From Caldimonas mangrovi (lineage in GTDB: Bacteria > Pseudomonadota > Gammaproteobacteria > Burkholderiales > Burkholderiaceae_C): DNA of 64,000 nucleotides. The notes below the pieces were generated by a model. It saw only the letters and a program-made list of their open reading frames with translations. It was not told where the DNA came from and made no database searches. The DNA is taken from the NCBI RefSeq assembly GCF_023721835.1, contig NZ_JAMKFE010000001.1, positions 466,296 through 530,295 of the forward strand. The letters are read 5' to 3'. Positions 10,007 to 23,402 of this stretch are shown here, in pieces. How positions within the stretch are numbered: the first letter of the stretch is position 1; the number at the start of each line of letters is the position of its first letter. The translations under genes and the position numbers were made by a program.

Positions 10007-11260
10007 ATGGCAGATATCAAGAACTACACCCTGAACTTCGGCCCGCAGCACCCGGCTGCACACGGCGTGTTGCGGCTGGTGCTCGAACTCGACGGCGAGG
10101 TGATCCAGCGCGCCGACCCGCACATCGGCCTGCTGCACCGGGCGACCGAGAAGCTGGCCGAGTCCAAGACGTTCATCCAGTCGCTGCCCTACATGGACCG
10201 TCTCGACTACGTGTCCATGATGTGCAACGAGCATGCGTACTGCCTCGCCATCGAGAAGCTGATGGGCATCGAGGTGCCGGTCCGCGCGCAATACATCCGC
10301 GTGATGTTCTCCGAGATCACCCGCCTGCTGAACCACCTGCTGTGGCTCGGTGCGCACGGTCTCGACTGCGGCGCGATGAACATGCTCATTTACTGCTTCC
10401 GCGAGCGCGAAGACCTGTTCGACATGTATGAGGCGGTCTCCGGTGCCCGCATGCATGCGGCCTACTTCCGCCCGGGCGGCGTCTATCGCGACCTGCCCGA
10501 TTCGATGCCGCAGTACCAGGTGTCGAAGATCAAGGGGCCCAAGGTTGTCGCCAAGCTCAACGAGAACCGCCAGGGCTCGCTGCTCGACTTCATCGAGGAC
10601 TTCACGAAGCGCTTCCCGAAGCATGTGGACGAATACGAAACACTGCTGACCGACAACCGCATCTGGAAGCAGCGCACGGTCGGCGTCGGCGTCGTGTCGC
10701 CGGAACGCGCGCTGAATCTCGGCTTCACCGGCCCGATGCTGCGCGGCTCCGGCATTGCCTGGGATCTTCGCAAGAAGCAGCCCTATGAGGTCTACGACCG
10801 CATGGACTTCGACGTTCCCATCGGCACCAACGGCGACTGCTACGACCGCTATGTCGTGCGGGTCGAGGAGATGCGCCAGTCCAACCGCATCATCCAGCAG
10901 TGCGTCGACTGGTTGCGCCGGAACCCGGGCTCGGTCATCACCGACAACCACAAGGTGGCGCCGCCTTCGCGGCTGGAGATGAAGTCCAGCATGGAAGAGC
11001 TGATCCACCACTTCAAGCTCTTCACCGAAGGCTTCCATGTGCCCGAAGGCGAGGCGTATGCCGCCGTCGAGCACCCGAAGGGCGAGTTCGGCATCTACCT
11101 CGTCAGTGACGGTGCCAACAAGCCGTACCGCCTGAAGATCCGTGCCCCCGGCTTCGCTCACCTCGCCGCGATGGACGAGATGTCGCGCGGCCACATGATT
11201 GCCGATGCCGTGGCCGTGATCGGCACCATGGACATCGTGTTCGGAGAGATAGACCGATGA
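10007..11260 (+). CDS. nuoD: NADH-quinone oxidoreductase subunit D
   Basis: A 417-residue 49-kDa subunit related to the large subunit of [NiFe] hydrogenases, which forms the quinone-binding site with NuoB. Diagnostic segments are [42 protein letters not shown] and the C-terminal DIVFGEIDR. The in-frame GTG at 9989 would add six residues; ATG 10007 ([12 protein letters not shown]) is the usual family start. It follows a 143-bp gap containing the repeat and overlaps nuoE by 4 bp (ATGA). Confidence 0.98.
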   Translation: MADIKNYTLNFGPQHPAAHGVLRLVLELDGEVIQRADPHIGLLHRATEKLAESKTFIQSLPYMDRLDYVSMMCNEHAYCLAIEKLMGIEVPVRAQYIRVMFSEITRLLNHLLWLGAHGLDCGAMNMLIYCFREREDLFDMYEAVSGARMHAAYFRPGGVYRDLPDSMPQYQVSKIKGPKVVAKLNENRQGSLLDFIEDFTKRFPKHVDEYETLLTDNRIWKQRTVGVGVVSPERALNLGFTGPMLRGSGIAWDLRKKQPYEVYDRMDFDVPIGTNGDCYDRYVVRVEEMRQSNRIIQQCVDWLRRNPGSVITDNHKVAPPSRLEMKSSMEELIHHFKLFTEGFHVPEGEAYAAVEHPKGEFGIYLVSDGANKPYRLKIRAPGFAHLAAMDEMSRGHMIADAVAVIGTMDIVFGEIDR

Positions 11261-11754
11261 TCTCGGACGCCACCAAGCAGCGCTTCGCGCGCGAGGTCGC
11301 CAAGTACCCGGCGGACCAGAAGCAATCGGCCGTGATGGCGTGCCTGTCCATCGTGCAGCAGGAGCAGGGCTGGGTCCCGCCCGAGGCCGAGCGTGAGGTC
11401 GCCGACTATCTCGGCATGCCGGTGGTCGCCGTGCATGAAGTCACGACCTTCTACAACATGTACAACCAGCGCCCGGTCGGCAAGTTCAAGCTGAACGTGT
11501 GCACCAACCTGCCGTGCCAACTGCGCGACGGACAGAAGGCGGCCGACTACCTGAGCGAGAAGCTCGGTGTCGAACTGGGCGGTACGACGCCCGATGGCCT
11601 GTTCACGGTGGCCGAGTGCGAATGCCTCGGTGCCTGCGCCGATGCGCCGGTGATGCTGGTCAACGACCGCCAGATGTGCAGCTTCATGAGCAACGACCGT
11701 CTCGACGCGCTGGTCGACACGCTGCGCGCGGCCGCCAAGCAAGGGGTGAAGTGA
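11257..11754 (+). CDS. nuoE: NADH-quinone oxidoreductase subunit E
   Basis: A 165-residue thioredoxin-like subunit of the NADH module, carrying the [2Fe-2S] cluster N1a. The four ligands are visible as CTNLPCQL and [11 protein letters not shown]. The ATG overlaps the nuoD stop (ATGA), indicating translational coupling, and its own stop overlaps nuoF (TGATG). Confidence 0.97.
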   Translation: MISDATKQRFAREVAKYPADQKQSAVMACLSIVQQEQGWVPPEAEREVADYLGMPVVAVHEVTTFYNMYNQRPVGKFKLNVCTNLPCQLRDGQKAADYLSEKLGVELGGTTPDGLFTVAECECLGACADAPVMLVNDRQMCSFMSNDRLDALVDTLRAAAKQGVK

Positions 11755-13085
11755 TGCTGGATCTCTCCAAGTTCCAGGCCACCGGTGCCGAAACCTGCTT
11801 CCACGACCGCCACATCGGCGCACAGATCTACGCGGGCCTGAACGGCAACAACTGGCGCCTGAAGGACTACGAATCGCGTGGTGGCTACCAGGCGCTGCGC
11901 AAGATTCTGACCGAAGGCCTGACGCCCGACCAGGTGATCGCAGAGGTCAAGGCCTCCGCCCTGCGCGGTCGTGGCGGCGCCGGCTTCCCGACCGGCTTGA
12001 AGTGGAGCTTCATGCCGCGTCAGTTCCCGGGCCAGAAGTATCTGGTCTGCAATTCGGACGAGGGCGAGCCGGGGACCTGCAAGGATCGCGACATCCTTTA
12101 CTACAACCCGCACATCGTGATCGAAGGCATGGCCATCGCCGCCTATGCGATGGGCATCGCCGTGGGCTACAACTACATCCACGGCGAGATCTTCGAGGTC
12201 TACGAGCGTTTCGAAGAGGCACTCGAGGAAGCGCGCGCAGCGGGCTACCTGGGCTCCAACATCCTGGGCGGCAGCTTCAACTTCCAGCTGCATGCGCATC
12301 ACGGCTTCGGCGCCTACATCTGCGGCGAAGAAACCGCGCTGCTCGAATCGCTCGAGGGCAAGAAGGGCCAGCCGCGCTTCAAACCGCCGTTCCCGGCCAG
12401 CTTCGGCCTGTACGGCAAGCCGACGACGATCAACAACACCGAGACCTTCGCTGCGGTGCCGTGGATCATCCGCAATGGGGGCGAGGCGTACCTCAACATC
12501 GGCAAGCCGAACAACGGCGGTACCAAGATCTTCTCGGTGGTCGGCGACGTCGAACGCCCCGGCAACTTCGAGATTCCGCTCGGTACGCCGTTCTCGAAGC
12601 TGCTCGAACTCGCCGGCGGCGTGCGCAAGGGGCGCCAGCTGAAGGCAGTGATACCGGGCGGTTCGTCTGCCCCGGTGCTGCCGGCGAACATCATGATGGA
12701 CCTAACGATGGATTACGACGCCATCTCCAAGGCCGGCTCGATGCTCGGCTCAGGCGCGGTCATCGTGATGGACGACACACGCTGCATGGTCAAGTCGCTG
12801 CTGCGCCTGTCCTACTTCTACATGCACGAATCCTGTGGCCAGTGCACGCCGTGCCGCGAAGGCACCGGCTGGCTGTGGCGCATGGTCGAGCGGGTCGAAC
12901 ACGGTCGCGGCCGTCCCGAAGACATGGATCTGCTGAACTCGGTTGCCGACAACATCCAGGGCCGCACCATCTGTGCGCTGGGTGACGCGGCGGCGATGCC
13001 TGTGCGGGCGATGCTCAAGCACTTCCGCCACGAGTTCGAGCACCACGTCGAACACAAGACCTGCATGGTTGCGGCCCACGTTTGA
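11754..13085 (+). CDS. nuoF: NADH-quinone oxidoreductase subunit F
   Basis: A 443-residue subunit that binds NADH and FMN and carries [4Fe-4S] cluster N3. Motifs are the glycine-rich NADH loop [16 protein letters not shown], the FMN region [14 protein letters not shown], and the cluster ligands [12 protein letters not shown] plus a downstream Cys in [10 protein letters not shown]. The start overlaps nuoE by one base (TGATG). The frame is open farther upstream within nuoE, but family similarity begins at MLDLSKFQ. Confidence 0.98.
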   Translation: MLDLSKFQATGAETCFHDRHIGAQIYAGLNGNNWRLKDYESRGGYQALRKILTEGLTPDQVIAEVKASALRGRGGAGFPTGLKWSFMPRQFPGQKYLVCNSDEGEPGTCKDRDILYYNPHIVIEGMAIAAYAMGIAVGYNYIHGEIFEVYERFEEALEEARAAGYLGSNILGGSFNFQLHAHHGFGAYICGEETALLESLEGKKGQPRFKPPFPASFGLYGKPTTINNTETFAAVPWIIRNGGEAYLNIGKPNNGGTKIFSVVGDVERPGNFEIPLGTPFSKLLELAGGVRKGRQLKAVIPGGSSAPVLPANIMMDLTMDYDAISKAGSMLGSGAVIVMDDTRCMVKSLLRLSYFYMHESCGQCTPCREGTGWLWRMVERVEHGRGRPEDMDLLNSVADNIQGRTICALGDAAAMPVRAMLKHFRHEFEHHVEHKTCMVAAHV

Positions 13086-13106
13086 CCGGCCGGCGAAAGA
13101 GACACC

Positions 13107-15422
13107 ATGGTTGAAATCGAACTGGACGGTCAGAAGGTCGAGGTGCCCGAGGGCAGCATGGTCATGCATGCTGCCGACAAGGCCGGCACCTATATCCCGC
13201 ACTTCTGCTACCACAAGAAGTTGTCCATCGCGGCCAATTGCCGCATGTGCCTGGTCGACGTCGAGAAGGCGCCGAAGCCGATGCCTGCCTGCGCCACCCC
13301 GGTGACGCAGGGCATGATCGTGCGCACCAAGAGCGACAAGGCCATCAAGGCGCAGCAGGGCGTGATGGAGTTCCTGCTGATCAATCACCCGCTCGACTGC
13401 CCGATCTGCGACCAGGGCGGCGAGTGCCAGCTGCAGGACCTTGCCGTCGGTTACGGCGGCTCGTCGTCGCGCTATACCGAAGAAAAGCGTGTCGTGCTGG
13501 CCAAGGAGGTGAGCCCGCTCGTCTCGATGGCCGAGATGACGCGCTGCATCCACTGCACCCGCTGCGTGCGTTTCGGGCAGGAAATCGCCGGTCAGATGGA
13601 GCTGGGCATGATCCATCGGGGCGAGCACTCCGAGATCACGACCTTCCTGAACGACACCATCGACTCCGAGCTGTCGGGCAACATGATCGACCTGTGCCCG
13701 GTCGGCGCGCTGACGAGCAAGCCCTTCCGCTATTCGGCCCGCACCTGGGAGCTTTCTCGCCGCAAGTCAGTGAGCCCGCACGATTCGACCGGCGCCAACC
13801 TGGTGGTCCAGGTCAAGGGCAACAAGGTCATGCGCGTGCTGCCTTTTGAAAACGAGCCGGTCAACGAGTGCTGGCTGGCCGACCGCGACCGCTTCTCGTA
13901 TGAAGCGCTGAACAGCGACGAGCGCCTGACGACGCCGATGCTGAAGCAGGGCGGCCAATGGAAGGCGGTCGACTGGCAGACGGCGCTCGAGTACGTCGTC
14001 AACGGCCTGAAGCTGGTGAAGGCCGAGCACGGCCCGCAAGCCATCGGTGCGCTGGGTTCGGCGTACAGTACCGTCGAAGAGCTGCATCTGCTGGCGCAAC
14101 TGGCGCGTGGCCTTGGCAGCGACAACATCGACCATCGGCTGCGGCATGCCGACTTCACGGCGGGCGAGGGCGCACGCTGGCTCGGCATGCCGATCGCCGA
14201 GCTGTCGACCCTGCAGCGTGCGCTGGTCGTCGGCTCCTTCCTGCGCAAGGACCATCCGCTGTTCGCCTCGCGACTGCGGCAGGCGGCCAAGCACGGTGCG
14301 CAAATCCACAGTCTGCACGCCGTTGAAGACGATTGGCTGATGCCGCTTGCGAGCCGCATCACTGCAGCGCCCGGCGCGTGGCTTCAGGCGCTCGCCGACA
14401 TTGCGACGGCCGTTGGCGCCGAGAAGGGCGTTGCGGCTCCTGCACAAGGCAACGCAACCGAGGCCGCCCAGGCGGTGGCGCGGGCGCTGCTGTCCGGCGA
14501 ACGCAAGGCGGTGCTGCTCGGTAACGCCGCCGCGCAGCACCCGCAAGCCGGCGCGCTGCTTGCGCTGGCGGGCTGGATCGCACAGCAAACCGGCGCGACG
14601 GTCGGCTACCTCGGCGAGGCGGCGAACTCGGTCGGCGCGCAGCTCGTCGGCGCGCAGCCCGAACAGGGTGGTCTGAACGCCGGCCAGATGCTGTCGCAGT
14701 CGCTGAAGGCCTACCTGCTGCTCAACGTCGAGCCCGAACTCGACGCCGCCCATCCCACCGCCGCGCTCGCCGCGCTGCAGGGCGCAGAGATGGTGGTCGC
14801 TTTCAGCGCTTTCCGTACCCGCGCCGTCGAGTACGCCGACGTGCTGTTGCCGATCGCACCGTTTTCAGAGACATCCGGGACCTTCGTCAATGCCGAAGGT
14901 CGCCCGCAGAGTTTCTATGGCGTGGTGAAGCCGCTGGGCGAAACCCGCCCGGCGTGGAAGGTGCTGCGCGTGCTGGGCAGCATGCTCGGCCTCGAGGGCT
15001 TCGGCTACGAGACCTCGGAAGAGGTCAAGGCAGCGGCGCTGGGCGACCCGGCCGCGTTGTCGTCTCGCCTGGGCAACCGCTCGGCGGCTGCCGTGGCCGT
15101 GCCCGCTGCCGCACCCGCTGCGCTCGAGCGCATCGCCGACGTGCCCATCTACTCGACCGACCCGATCGTACGGCGCGCGCATTCGCTGCAGCTCACCCGT
15201 GACGCGCAGCCTCCGGTCGCGGGCCTGCCGGCCGCGTTGTGGCAGCAACTCGGCCTGAAGGATGGCGAGCCGGTGCGTGTGGCTCAGGGCAAGGCCGTTG
15301 CGGTGTTGCCGGCACGTCTCGAGCCCGGCCTGCCGGCGAACTGCGTGCGAGTGTCCGCCGGTCATCCGGCCACCGCGGGTCTCGGCGCGATGTTCGGTGC
15401 CATCGACGTGACCAAGGCGTGA
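13107..15422 (+). CDS. nuoG: NADH-quinone oxidoreductase subunit G
   Basis: A 771-residue iron-sulfur subunit of the peripheral arm. The N-terminal ferredoxin-like part holds [39 protein letters not shown] and [12 protein letters not shown], the ligands for clusters N1b, N5 and N4. The C-terminal half is a degenerate molybdopterin-oxidoreductase domain with no cofactor expected. Codon use matches the neighbours. It follows nuoF by 21 bp. Confidence 0.97.
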   Translation: MVEIELDGQKVEVPEGSMVMHAADKAGTYIPHFCYHKKLSIAANCRMCLVDVEKAPKPMPACATPVTQGMIVRTKSDKAIKAQQGVMEFLLINHPLDCPICDQGGECQLQDLAVGYGGSSSRYTEEKRVVLAKEVSPLVSMAEMTRCIHCTRCVRFGQEIAGQMELGMIHRGEHSEITTFLNDTIDSELSGNMIDLCPVGALTSKPFRYSARTWELSRRKSVSPHDSTGANLVVQVKGNKVMRVLPFENEPVNECWLADRDRFSYEALNSDERLTTPMLKQGGQWKAVDWQTALEYVVNGLKLVKAEHGPQAIGALGSAYSTVEELHLLAQLARGLGSDNIDHRLRHADFTAGEGARWLGMPIAELSTLQRALVVGSFLRKDHPLFASRLRQAAKHGAQIHSLHAVEDDWLMPLASRITAAPGAWLQALADIATAVGAEKGVAAPAQGNATEAAQAVARALLSGERKAVLLGNAAAQHPQAGALLALAGWIAQQTGATVGYLGEAANSVGAQLVGAQPEQGGLNAGQMLSQSLKAYLLLNVEPELDAAHPTAALAALQGAEMVVAFSAFRTRAVEYADVLLPIAPFSETSGTFVNAEGRPQSFYGVVKPLGETRPAWKVLRVLGSMLGLEGFGYETSEEVKAAALGDPAALSSRLGNRSAAAVAVPAAAPAALERIADVPIYSTDPIVRRAHSLQLTRDAQPPVAGLPAALWQQLGLKDGEPVRVAQGKAVAVLPARLEPGLPANCVRVSAGHPATAGLGAMFGAIDVTKA

Positions 15423-15438
15423 CCCAAGGATCCAGAGC

Positions 15439-16503
15439 ATGCTCGACACACTGAACACCTTCGGTCAATCCACCCTCGGCGGGCTGTGGCCCGTCGTCTG
15501 GACGCTCGTGAAGATCGTCGCGCTGGTGCTGCCGCTGATGATCTGCGTGGCCTATCTGACGCTGTGGGAACGCAAGGCCATCGGCTGGACGCAGGTGCGC
15601 CCCGGCCCCAACCGTGTCGGCCCGTTCGGTCTGCTGCAGCCGATCGCCGACGCCGTGAAGCTGATCTTCAAGGAGATCATCTCCCCGACCGCCGCCAACA
15701 AGGGGCTGTTCTTCGTCGCTCCGGTCATGACCATCATGCCGGCGCTGGCGGCCTGGGCCGTGATCCCGTTCGGCCCTGAGGTGGCGCTGGCCAACATCAA
15801 CGCCGGCCTCCTGTTCCTGATGGCGATCACGTCGCTCGAGGTTTACGGTGTCATCGTCGCCGGTTGGGCCTCGAACTCGAAGTACGCCTTCCTGGGGGCG
15901 CTGCGCGCGTCGGCCCAGATGGTGTCGTACGAGATCGCGATGGGCTTCGCCTTCGTGGTCGTGCTGATGGTTTCGGGCAGCCTGAACCTCACCGACATCG
16001 TGATGGGCCAGGGCCAGGGCTGGTTCGCCGACAAGGGCCTGACCTTCCTGTCGTGGAACTGGTTGCCGCTGCTGCCGATCTTCGTCGTCTACATGATTTC
16101 AGGCATCGCCGAGACCAACCGTCACCCGTTCGACGTCGTCGAAGGTGAATCGGAAATTGTCGCCGGACACATGATCGAGTACTCGGGCATGTCGTTCGCG
16201 ATGTTCTTCCTGGCCGAGTACGCCAACATGATCCTGGTGTCGGCGATCGCGTCGCTGATGTTCCTGGGCGGCTGGCTGCCCCCGATCGACGTCGCGCCGT
16301 TCAACTGGATCCCCGGCTGGATCTGGCTGGGTCTCAAGACTTTTGTCGTCGTCACCCTGTTCCTGTGGGTGCGCGCGACCTTTCCGCGCTTCCGCTACGA
16401 CCAAATCATGCGTCTGGGCTGGAAGATCTTCATCCCGGTGACGCTGGTGTGGCTGGTGTTGGTCGGGCTGTGGATCCAGTCGCCCTGGAACATCTGGAAC
16501 TGA
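15439..16503 (+). CDS. nuoH: NADH-quinone oxidoreductase subunit H
   Basis: A 354-residue membrane subunit joining the peripheral and membrane arms and lining the quinone tunnel. About eight transmembrane helices are evident. Signatures are [21 protein letters not shown] near the N-terminus and the acidic loop [19 protein letters not shown], both implicated in proton/quinone coupling. It starts 16 bp after nuoG with an AAGGA ribosome-binding site. Confidence 0.98.
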   Translation: MLDTLNTFGQSTLGGLWPVVWTLVKIVALVLPLMICVAYLTLWERKAIGWTQVRPGPNRVGPFGLLQPIADAVKLIFKEIISPTAANKGLFFVAPVMTIMPALAAWAVIPFGPEVALANINAGLLFLMAITSLEVYGVIVAGWASNSKYAFLGALRASAQMVSYEIAMGFAFVVVLMVSGSLNLTDIVMGQGQGWFADKGLTFLSWNWLPLLPIFVVYMISGIAETNRHPFDVVEGESEIVAGHMIEYSGMSFAMFFLAEYANMILVSAIASLMFLGGWLPPIDVAPFNWIPGWIWLGLKTFVVVTLFLWVRATFPRFRYDQIMRLGWKIFIPVTLVWLVLVGLWIQSPWNIWN

Positions 16504-16521
16504 TGAAGAGGTAGAACCGTC

Positions 16522-17019
16522 ATGTCCGCTGTAGCCTCCATCAAGGGCTTCTTCAGCACTTTCATGCTGTGGGAGCTGCTGAAGGGTCTGTCCCTGACGG
16601 GGCGGCACTTCCTGTCGCCCCACATCACCGTGCAGTTCCCGGAAGAGAAGACGCCGCTGTCGCCGCGCTTTCGCGGGCTGCACGCGTTGCGTCGCTACGA
16701 AAACGGCGAGGAGCGTTGCATCGCGTGCAAGCTGTGCGAGGCGGTGTGCCCGGCGCTCGCGATCACGATCGAATCCGAAGTGCGCGCTGACGGCAGCCGC
16801 CGCACGACCCGCTACGACATCGACCTGACCAAGTGCATCTTTTGCGGCTTCTGCGAAGAGAGCTGCCCGGTCGACTCCATCGTCGAGACCAGCATCCTCG
16901 AGTACCACGGCGAGAAGCGCGGCGATCTCTACTTCACGAAGGAGATGCTGCTGGCTGTCGGTGATCGCTACGAGAAGGAGATCGCGGCCAGCAGGGAAGC
17001 GGACGCCAAGTACCGGTAA
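16522..17019 (+). CDS. nuoI: NADH-quinone oxidoreductase subunit I
   Basis: A 165-residue ferredoxin-like subunit with two [4Fe-4S] clusters (N6a, N6b). The two motifs [12 protein letters not shown] and [12 protein letters not shown] are intact, each with the distal CP ligand. The N-terminal amphipathic stretch ([21 protein letters not shown]) tethers the protein to the membrane arm. It lies 18 bp after nuoH with an AGAGG ribosome-binding site. Confidence 0.98.
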   Translation: MSAVASIKGFFSTFMLWELLKGLSLTGRHFLSPHITVQFPEEKTPLSPRFRGLHALRRYENGEERCIACKLCEAVCPALAITIESEVRADGSRRTTRYDIDLTKCIFCGFCEESCPVDSIVETSILEYHGEKRGDLYFTKEMLLAVGDRYEKEIAASREADAKYR

Positions 17020-17074
17020 CCGCCCCTTCGCGCCCGGGCCGCCCGAGGGAGACGGCCTGCAACCCGAGAAAGAC

Positions 17075-17728
17075 ATGGAAACCACGACCGCGCTCTTCTA
17101 CGTGTTCTCCGCGATTCTGCTGTTCGCGGCGTTTCGCGTGATCACCGCCCGCAGCACCGTGCATGCGGCGCTCTTCCTGGTGCTCGCGTTCTTCAACGCC
17201 GCCTGCGTCTGGATGCTGCTGCAAGCGGAATTTCTCGCCATTTCGCTGGTGCTCGTCTACGTGGGCGCGGTGATGGTGCTGTTCCTGTTCGTCGTGATGA
17301 TGCTCGACTTCAACGTCGATGCGCTGCGGCAGGGCTTCTGGAAGCATTTCCCGCTCGCCGGCGTCGTCGGTGTCGTGATCGCGCTCGAAATGGCGGTCGT
17401 GCTGCTTGGCGGCTTCAACCTGGCCGATGCACCGGCGCCGACGCCCGAAGAGGTGCAGCTCGGCAACAGCAAGCTGCTCGGCATCGAGATGTACACCAAT
17501 TACCTGTACCCGCTGGAAATCGCCGCAGTGATCCTGCTTGTCGCGATCGTCGCCGCGATCGCGCTGACGATGCGTCGCCGCAAGGATTCGCGCTATGTCG
17601 ATCCGGCTGACCAGGTGAAGGTCAAGAAGGCCGACCGCCTGCGCATCGTTCCGATGAAGCCGGAGGTGCAGGGCTCGTCAGCCGCTGCCGCCGCAGAGTC
17701 CCAAGCTACCACGGGAGGCCAGGCATGA
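17075..17728 (+). CDS. nuoJ: NADH-quinone oxidoreductase subunit J
   Basis: A 217-residue membrane subunit with five transmembrane helices; the third carries the conserved [21 protein letters not shown] segment with a pi-bulge tyrosine. The last roughly 45 residues ([30 protein letters not shown], then Ala/Ser/Gln-rich) form a soluble tail seen in betaproteobacterial NuoJ. ATG 17075 follows a GAGAAAG site. The stop overlaps nuoK (ATGA). Confidence 0.95.
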   Translation: METTTALFYVFSAILLFAAFRVITARSTVHAALFLVLAFFNAACVWMLLQAEFLAISLVLVYVGAVMVLFLFVVMMLDFNVDALRQGFWKHFPLAGVVGVVIALEMAVVLLGGFNLADAPAPTPEEVQLGNSKLLGIEMYTNYLYPLEIAAVILLVAIVAAIALTMRRRKDSRYVDPADQVKVKKADRLRIVPMKPEVQGSSAAAAAESQATTGGQA

Positions 17729-18033
17729 CGCTCACCCTCGGGCATTACCTGTCGCTCGGCGCCATCCTGTTCGCGATGTCGGTGGTCGGGATCTTCATGA
17801 ACCGAAAGAACCTGATCGTGCTGCTGATGTGCATCGAGCTGATGCTGCTAGCGGTCAATCTCAACTTCATCGCCTTCTCGCACTACCTGGGCGACATGGC
17901 AGGCCAGGTGTTCGTGTTCTTCATCCTGACGGTGGCGGCTGCCGAGTCGGCCATCGGCCTGGCGATCCTCGTCGTGCTGTTCCGCAACCGCGCCACGATC
18001 AACGTGGACGAGCTCGACACCCTCAAAGGCTAA
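17725..18033 (+). CDS. nuoK: NADH-quinone oxidoreductase subunit K
   Basis: A 102-residue antiporter-related membrane subunit with three transmembrane helices. The conserved membrane glutamates are present in [16 protein letters not shown] and in [13 protein letters not shown], both needed for proton pumping. The ATG overlaps the nuoJ stop by 4 bp. Confidence 0.98.
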   Translation: MTLTLGHYLSLGAILFAMSVVGIFMNRKNLIVLLMCIELMLLAVNLNFIAFSHYLGDMAGQVFVFFILTVAAAESAIGLAILVVLFRNRATINVDELDTLKG

Positions 18034-18040
18034 GAACAAC

Positions 18041-20086
<2,046 letters not shown>

Positions 20087-20102
20087 GGCGAGGTAAGAAC
20101 AA

Positions 20103-21578
20103 ATGAGTCTCCTGAGCCTCGCGATTTGGACCCCCATCCTGTTCGGGGTCGTGCTGCTGGCCCTCGGCCGCGATCAATACGCCAACGTGGTGCGCTGGCT
20201 GGCGTTGGCCGGCGCGGTGGTGAGCCTGCTCGTCACGCTGCCGCTGATCACCGGCTTCGACAGCAGCACCTCGGCGATGCAGTTCGTCGAAGACGTGCTG
20301 TGGATCGAGCGCTTCAACGTGCATTACCGCCTGGGTGTCGACGGCATCTCGGTGTGGTTCGTGCTGCTGACTGCATTCATCACGGTGATCGTCGTGATCG
20401 CCGGCTGGGAGGTGATCAACCAGCGCGTGAACCAGTACATGGGCGCGTTCCTGATCTTGTCCGGTCTGATGATCGGCGTTTTCTCAGCGCTCGACGGCCT
20501 GCTGTTCTACGTGTTCTTCGAGGCCACGCTGATCCCGATGTACATCATCATCGGCGTCTGGGGCGGCCCGCGGCGCGTGTACGCCGCTTTCAAGTTCTTC
20601 CTGTACACGCTGCTCGGCTCGCTGCTGATGCTGGTGGCGCTGGTCTACCTGTACTACAAATCCGGTGGCAGCTTCGACATCCTGACCTGGCATCGCCTGC
20701 CGTTGCCCCTGGGTGCGCAGGAGTTGTTGTTCGGGGCCTTCTTCCTCGCGTTCGCCGTCAAGGTGCCGATGTGGCCGGTGCACACCTGGCTGCCGGACGC
20801 GCACGTGGAGGCGCCGACCGGCGGCTCGGTGGTGCTGGCGGCCATCATGCTCAAGCTCGGCGCCTACGGTTTCCTGCGTTTCTCGTTGCCCATCCTTCCT
20901 GACGCCAGCCGCGAGTTGACCTGGGTCGTCGTTGCCCTGTCGCTGGTGGCGGTGGTCTACATCGGCCTCGTGGCGCTGGTGCAGCAGGACATGAAAAAGC
21001 TTGTCGCGTACTCGTCGGTTGCGCACATGGGCTTCGTCACGTTGGGCTTCTTTATGTTCAACGAGCTGGGCGTCTCGGGCGCGATCGTCCAGATGATTGC
21101 GCATGGCTTCGTCTCCGGCGCGATGTTCCTGTGCATCGGCGTGCTCTACGACCGCGTGCACTCGCGCGAGATCGCCGCCTACGGCGGCGTCGTCAATACG
21201 ATGCCGAAGTTCGCGGCCTTCGCCGTGCTGTTCGCGATGGCGAACTGCGGGCTGCCGGGCACGGCAGGGTTCGTCGGCGAGTGGATGGTCATCCTCGGCA
21301 CGGTGAAGGTGAACTTCTGGCTCGGCGCACTCGCGGCAACGACGCTGATCTTCGGTGCCGCGTACACCCTGTGGATGGTCAAGCGCGTCTACTTCGGGCC
21401 GGTCGCGAATGACGATGTCCGCACGCTTGCGGACCTCAATGCCCGCGAATTCTTCATGCTTGGGTTGCTGGCCATCGCAGTGCTGTGGATGGGCTTGTAC
21501 CCGAAGCCCTTCACCGACGTGATGCATCACTCGGTGGTGGACCTGCTGCAGCACGTGGCCCAATCCAAGCTTCCCTGA
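20103..21578 (+). CDS. nuoM: NADH-quinone oxidoreductase subunit M
   Basis: A 491-residue antiporter-like membrane subunit with about 14 helices. Motifs are YVFFEATLIPMYIIIGVWG with the key glutamate, KVPMWPVHTWLPDAHVEAPT, and KKLVAYSSVAHMGFV. It begins 16 bp after nuoL (ribosome-binding site GAGGTAAG) and precedes nuoN by 16 bp. Confidence 0.98.
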   Translation: MSLLSLAIWTPILFGVVLLALGRDQYANVVRWLALAGAVVSLLVTLPLITGFDSSTSAMQFVEDVLWIERFNVHYRLGVDGISVWFVLLTAFITVIVVIAGWEVINQRVNQYMGAFLILSGLMIGVFSALDGLLFYVFFEATLIPMYIIIGVWGGPRRVYAAFKFFLYTLLGSLLMLVALVYLYYKSGGSFDILTWHRLPLPLGAQELLFGAFFLAFAVKVPMWPVHTWLPDAHVEAPTGGSVVLAAIMLKLGAYGFLRFSLPILPDASRELTWVVVALSLVAVVYIGLVALVQQDMKKLVAYSSVAHMGFVTLGFFMFNELGVSGAIVQMIAHGFVSGAMFLCIGVLYDRVHSREIAAYGGVVNTMPKFAAFAVLFAMANCGLPGTAGFVGEWMVILGTVKVNFWLGALAATTLIFGAAYTLWMVKRVYFGPVANDDVRTLADLNAREFFMLGLLAIAVLWMGLYPKPFTDVMHHSVVDLLQHVAQSKLP

Positions 21579-21594
21579 CGACGAGGCCACCGCA

Positions 21595-23076
21595 ATGAAC
21601 GACATGAACTGGCTCGCCATCTATCCCGAGATCCTGCTGCTGGTGCTGACCTGCGTGATCGCGCTGGTCGACCTTTTCGTCACCGACCCGCGCCGCACGC
21701 CCACCTACGTGCTGACGCTGCTGTCGCTGGTCGTTGTCGGCGCGCTGCAATTGGCCTACGTCACCGACGGCGTCACCGTCTACGGCATGCAGGACATGGT
21801 GGTCAGCGACCCGATGGGCAATCTGCTCGAATTCTTCGCGACCATCGCCACCTTGGTCTCGCTGGTCTATGCCCGTCCGTACGCGGCCGACCGCGGCATG
21901 CTCAAGGGCGAGCTGTTCACACTCAGCCTGTTCTCGCTGCTCGGCATCATGGTGCTGATCTCGGCCAACAATTTCTTGACCCTCTACCTGGGGTTGGAGT
22001 TGATGTCGCTGTCGCTGTATGCGCTGGTGGCGCTGCGGCGCGACCATGCCGGCTCCACCGAGGCAGCGATGAAGTATTTCGTGCTCGGCGCGCTGGCCAG
22101 CGGCTTCCTGTTGTACGGCATGTCGATGATGTACGGCGCGACGGGCTCGCTCGAACTCGGCGAAGTGTTCAAGGCGATCGGCACCGGCCAGATCAACGAG
22201 CAGGTGCTGGTGTTCGGCGTCGTTTTCGTCGTCGCCGGCCTCGCGTTCAAGCTCGCCGCCGTGCCGTTCCACATGTGGGTGCCCGACGTCTACCAGGGCG
22301 CCCCCACCGCGGTGACGCTGATGATTTCCGGTGCACCGCAACTGGCCGGCTTCGCGATGGCGATTCGCCTCCTGGTCGAAGGCATGATCGGCCTGGCCGT
22401 CGATTGGCAGCAGATGCTGATCGTGCTGGCGGTCGCCTCGTTGGTGGTCGGCAACCTCGCGGCGATCGCGCAGACCAACCTGAAGCGCATGCTGGCGTAC
22501 TCCACCATCGGCCAGATGGGTTTCGTTCTGCTCGGGTTGTCGTGCGGCGTGCTGCCCAGCAACACGGCATCGGCTGCGAACGCCTACAGCTCGGCGATGT
22601 TCTATACCGTCACCTACGTGCTCACCACGCTGGGCACGTTTGGCCTGATTGCGTTGCTTGCACGTGAAGGCTTCGAAGCAGAGGAAATCTCCGACCTGAA
22701 GGGCTTGAACCAGCGCAGTCCCTGGTATGCCGCGGTGATGGCGATCTTCATGTTCTCGCTTGCCGGCGTGCCGCCTGCGGTGGGCTTCTACGGCAAGTTG
22801 GCAGTGCTGCAGGCGTTGGTCTCCACCAACCAGAGCCTGTACGTGTGGCTGGCGGTGATCGCGGTGCTGTTGTCTCTGGTCGGGGCGTTCTACTATCTGC
22901 GCGTCGTCAAGGTGATGTACTTCGACGAAGCCACCGACACCTCCCCGATCGCGTCCAGCGCCGATGCCCGTGCCGTGATGTCGGTCAACGGTCTTGCCGT
23001 GCTGGTGTTCGGCCTGCTGCCAGGGGGCTTGATGACGCTGTGCGCGCAGGCCATCGGCAAGACGCTGGCCGGCTGA
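21595..23076 (+). CDS. nuoN: NADH-quinone oxidoreductase subunit N
   Basis: A 493-residue antiporter-like membrane subunit with about 14 helices. Motifs are LTLYLGLELMSLSLYALVAL, KLAAVPFHMWVPDVYQGAPT and RMLAYSTIGQMGFVLLGL. ATG 21595 (MNDMNW) is preceded by a weak GAGGCC site. It is the last structural subunit of complex I; DUF2818 follows 6 bp later. Confidence 0.98.
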   Translation: MNDMNWLAIYPEILLLVLTCVIALVDLFVTDPRRTPTYVLTLLSLVVVGALQLAYVTDGVTVYGMQDMVVSDPMGNLLEFFATIATLVSLVYARPYAADRGMLKGELFTLSLFSLLGIMVLISANNFLTLYLGLELMSLSLYALVALRRDHAGSTEAAMKYFVLGALASGFLLYGMSMMYGATGSLELGEVFKAIGTGQINEQVLVFGVVFVVAGLAFKLAAVPFHMWVPDVYQGAPTAVTLMISGAPQLAGFAMAIRLLVEGMIGLAVDWQQMLIVLAVASLVVGNLAAIAQTNLKRMLAYSTIGQMGFVLLGLSCGVLPSNTASAANAYSSAMFYTVTYVLTTLGTFGLIALLAREGFEAEEISDLKGLNQRSPWYAAVMAIFMFSLAGVPPAVGFYGKLAVLQALVSTNQSLYVWLAVIAVLLSLVGAFYYLRVVKVMYFDEATDTSPIASSADARAVMSVNGLAVLVFGLLPGGLMTLCAQAIGKTLAG

Positions 23077-23082
23077 AGACTC

Positions 23083-23385
23083 GTGAGTTCCGCGGCCTCC
23101 GTCTGGCTCGTGTTGTTGGCTGCCGCGGTGGCGGCCAACCTGCCGTTCGTCAACGAAAGACTGTTTGTCGTCGGCCCACAGCGCGCGCCGAAAGGTCTGG
23201 GATGGCGGGTGCTGGAGCTGGCACTGCTGTTTGCGCTGGTGCTCGGCCTCGGTTTTGCGCTGGAAACGCGTCAGGGCCAGCGTCACGCCCAGAACTGGGA
23301 GTTCTACGCCGTCTCGCTGTGCCTGTTCCTGACCCTGGCGTTTCCGGGTTTCGTCTGGCGCTACCTGCGCCGGCACCGGCGCTGA
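23083..23385 (+). CDS. DUF2818 family membrane protein
   Basis: A 100-residue protein with three predicted transmembrane helices (about 4-24, 42-62, 70-90) and conserved LPFVNERLFVVG after the first helix. DUF2818 genes typically sit directly after nuoN in Burkholderiales, so an accessory role in complex I assembly or stability is plausible but unproven. The frame begins with GTG at 23083, six bases after the nuoN stop, pointing to coupled translation. Confidence 0.85.
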   Translation: MSSAASVWLVLLAAAVAANLPFVNERLFVVGPQRAPKGLGWRVLELALLFALVLGLGFALETRQGQRHAQNWEFYAVSLCLFLTLAFPGFVWRYLRRHRR

Positions 23386-23402
23386 CGTCCTGAGCGAGCG
23401 CC

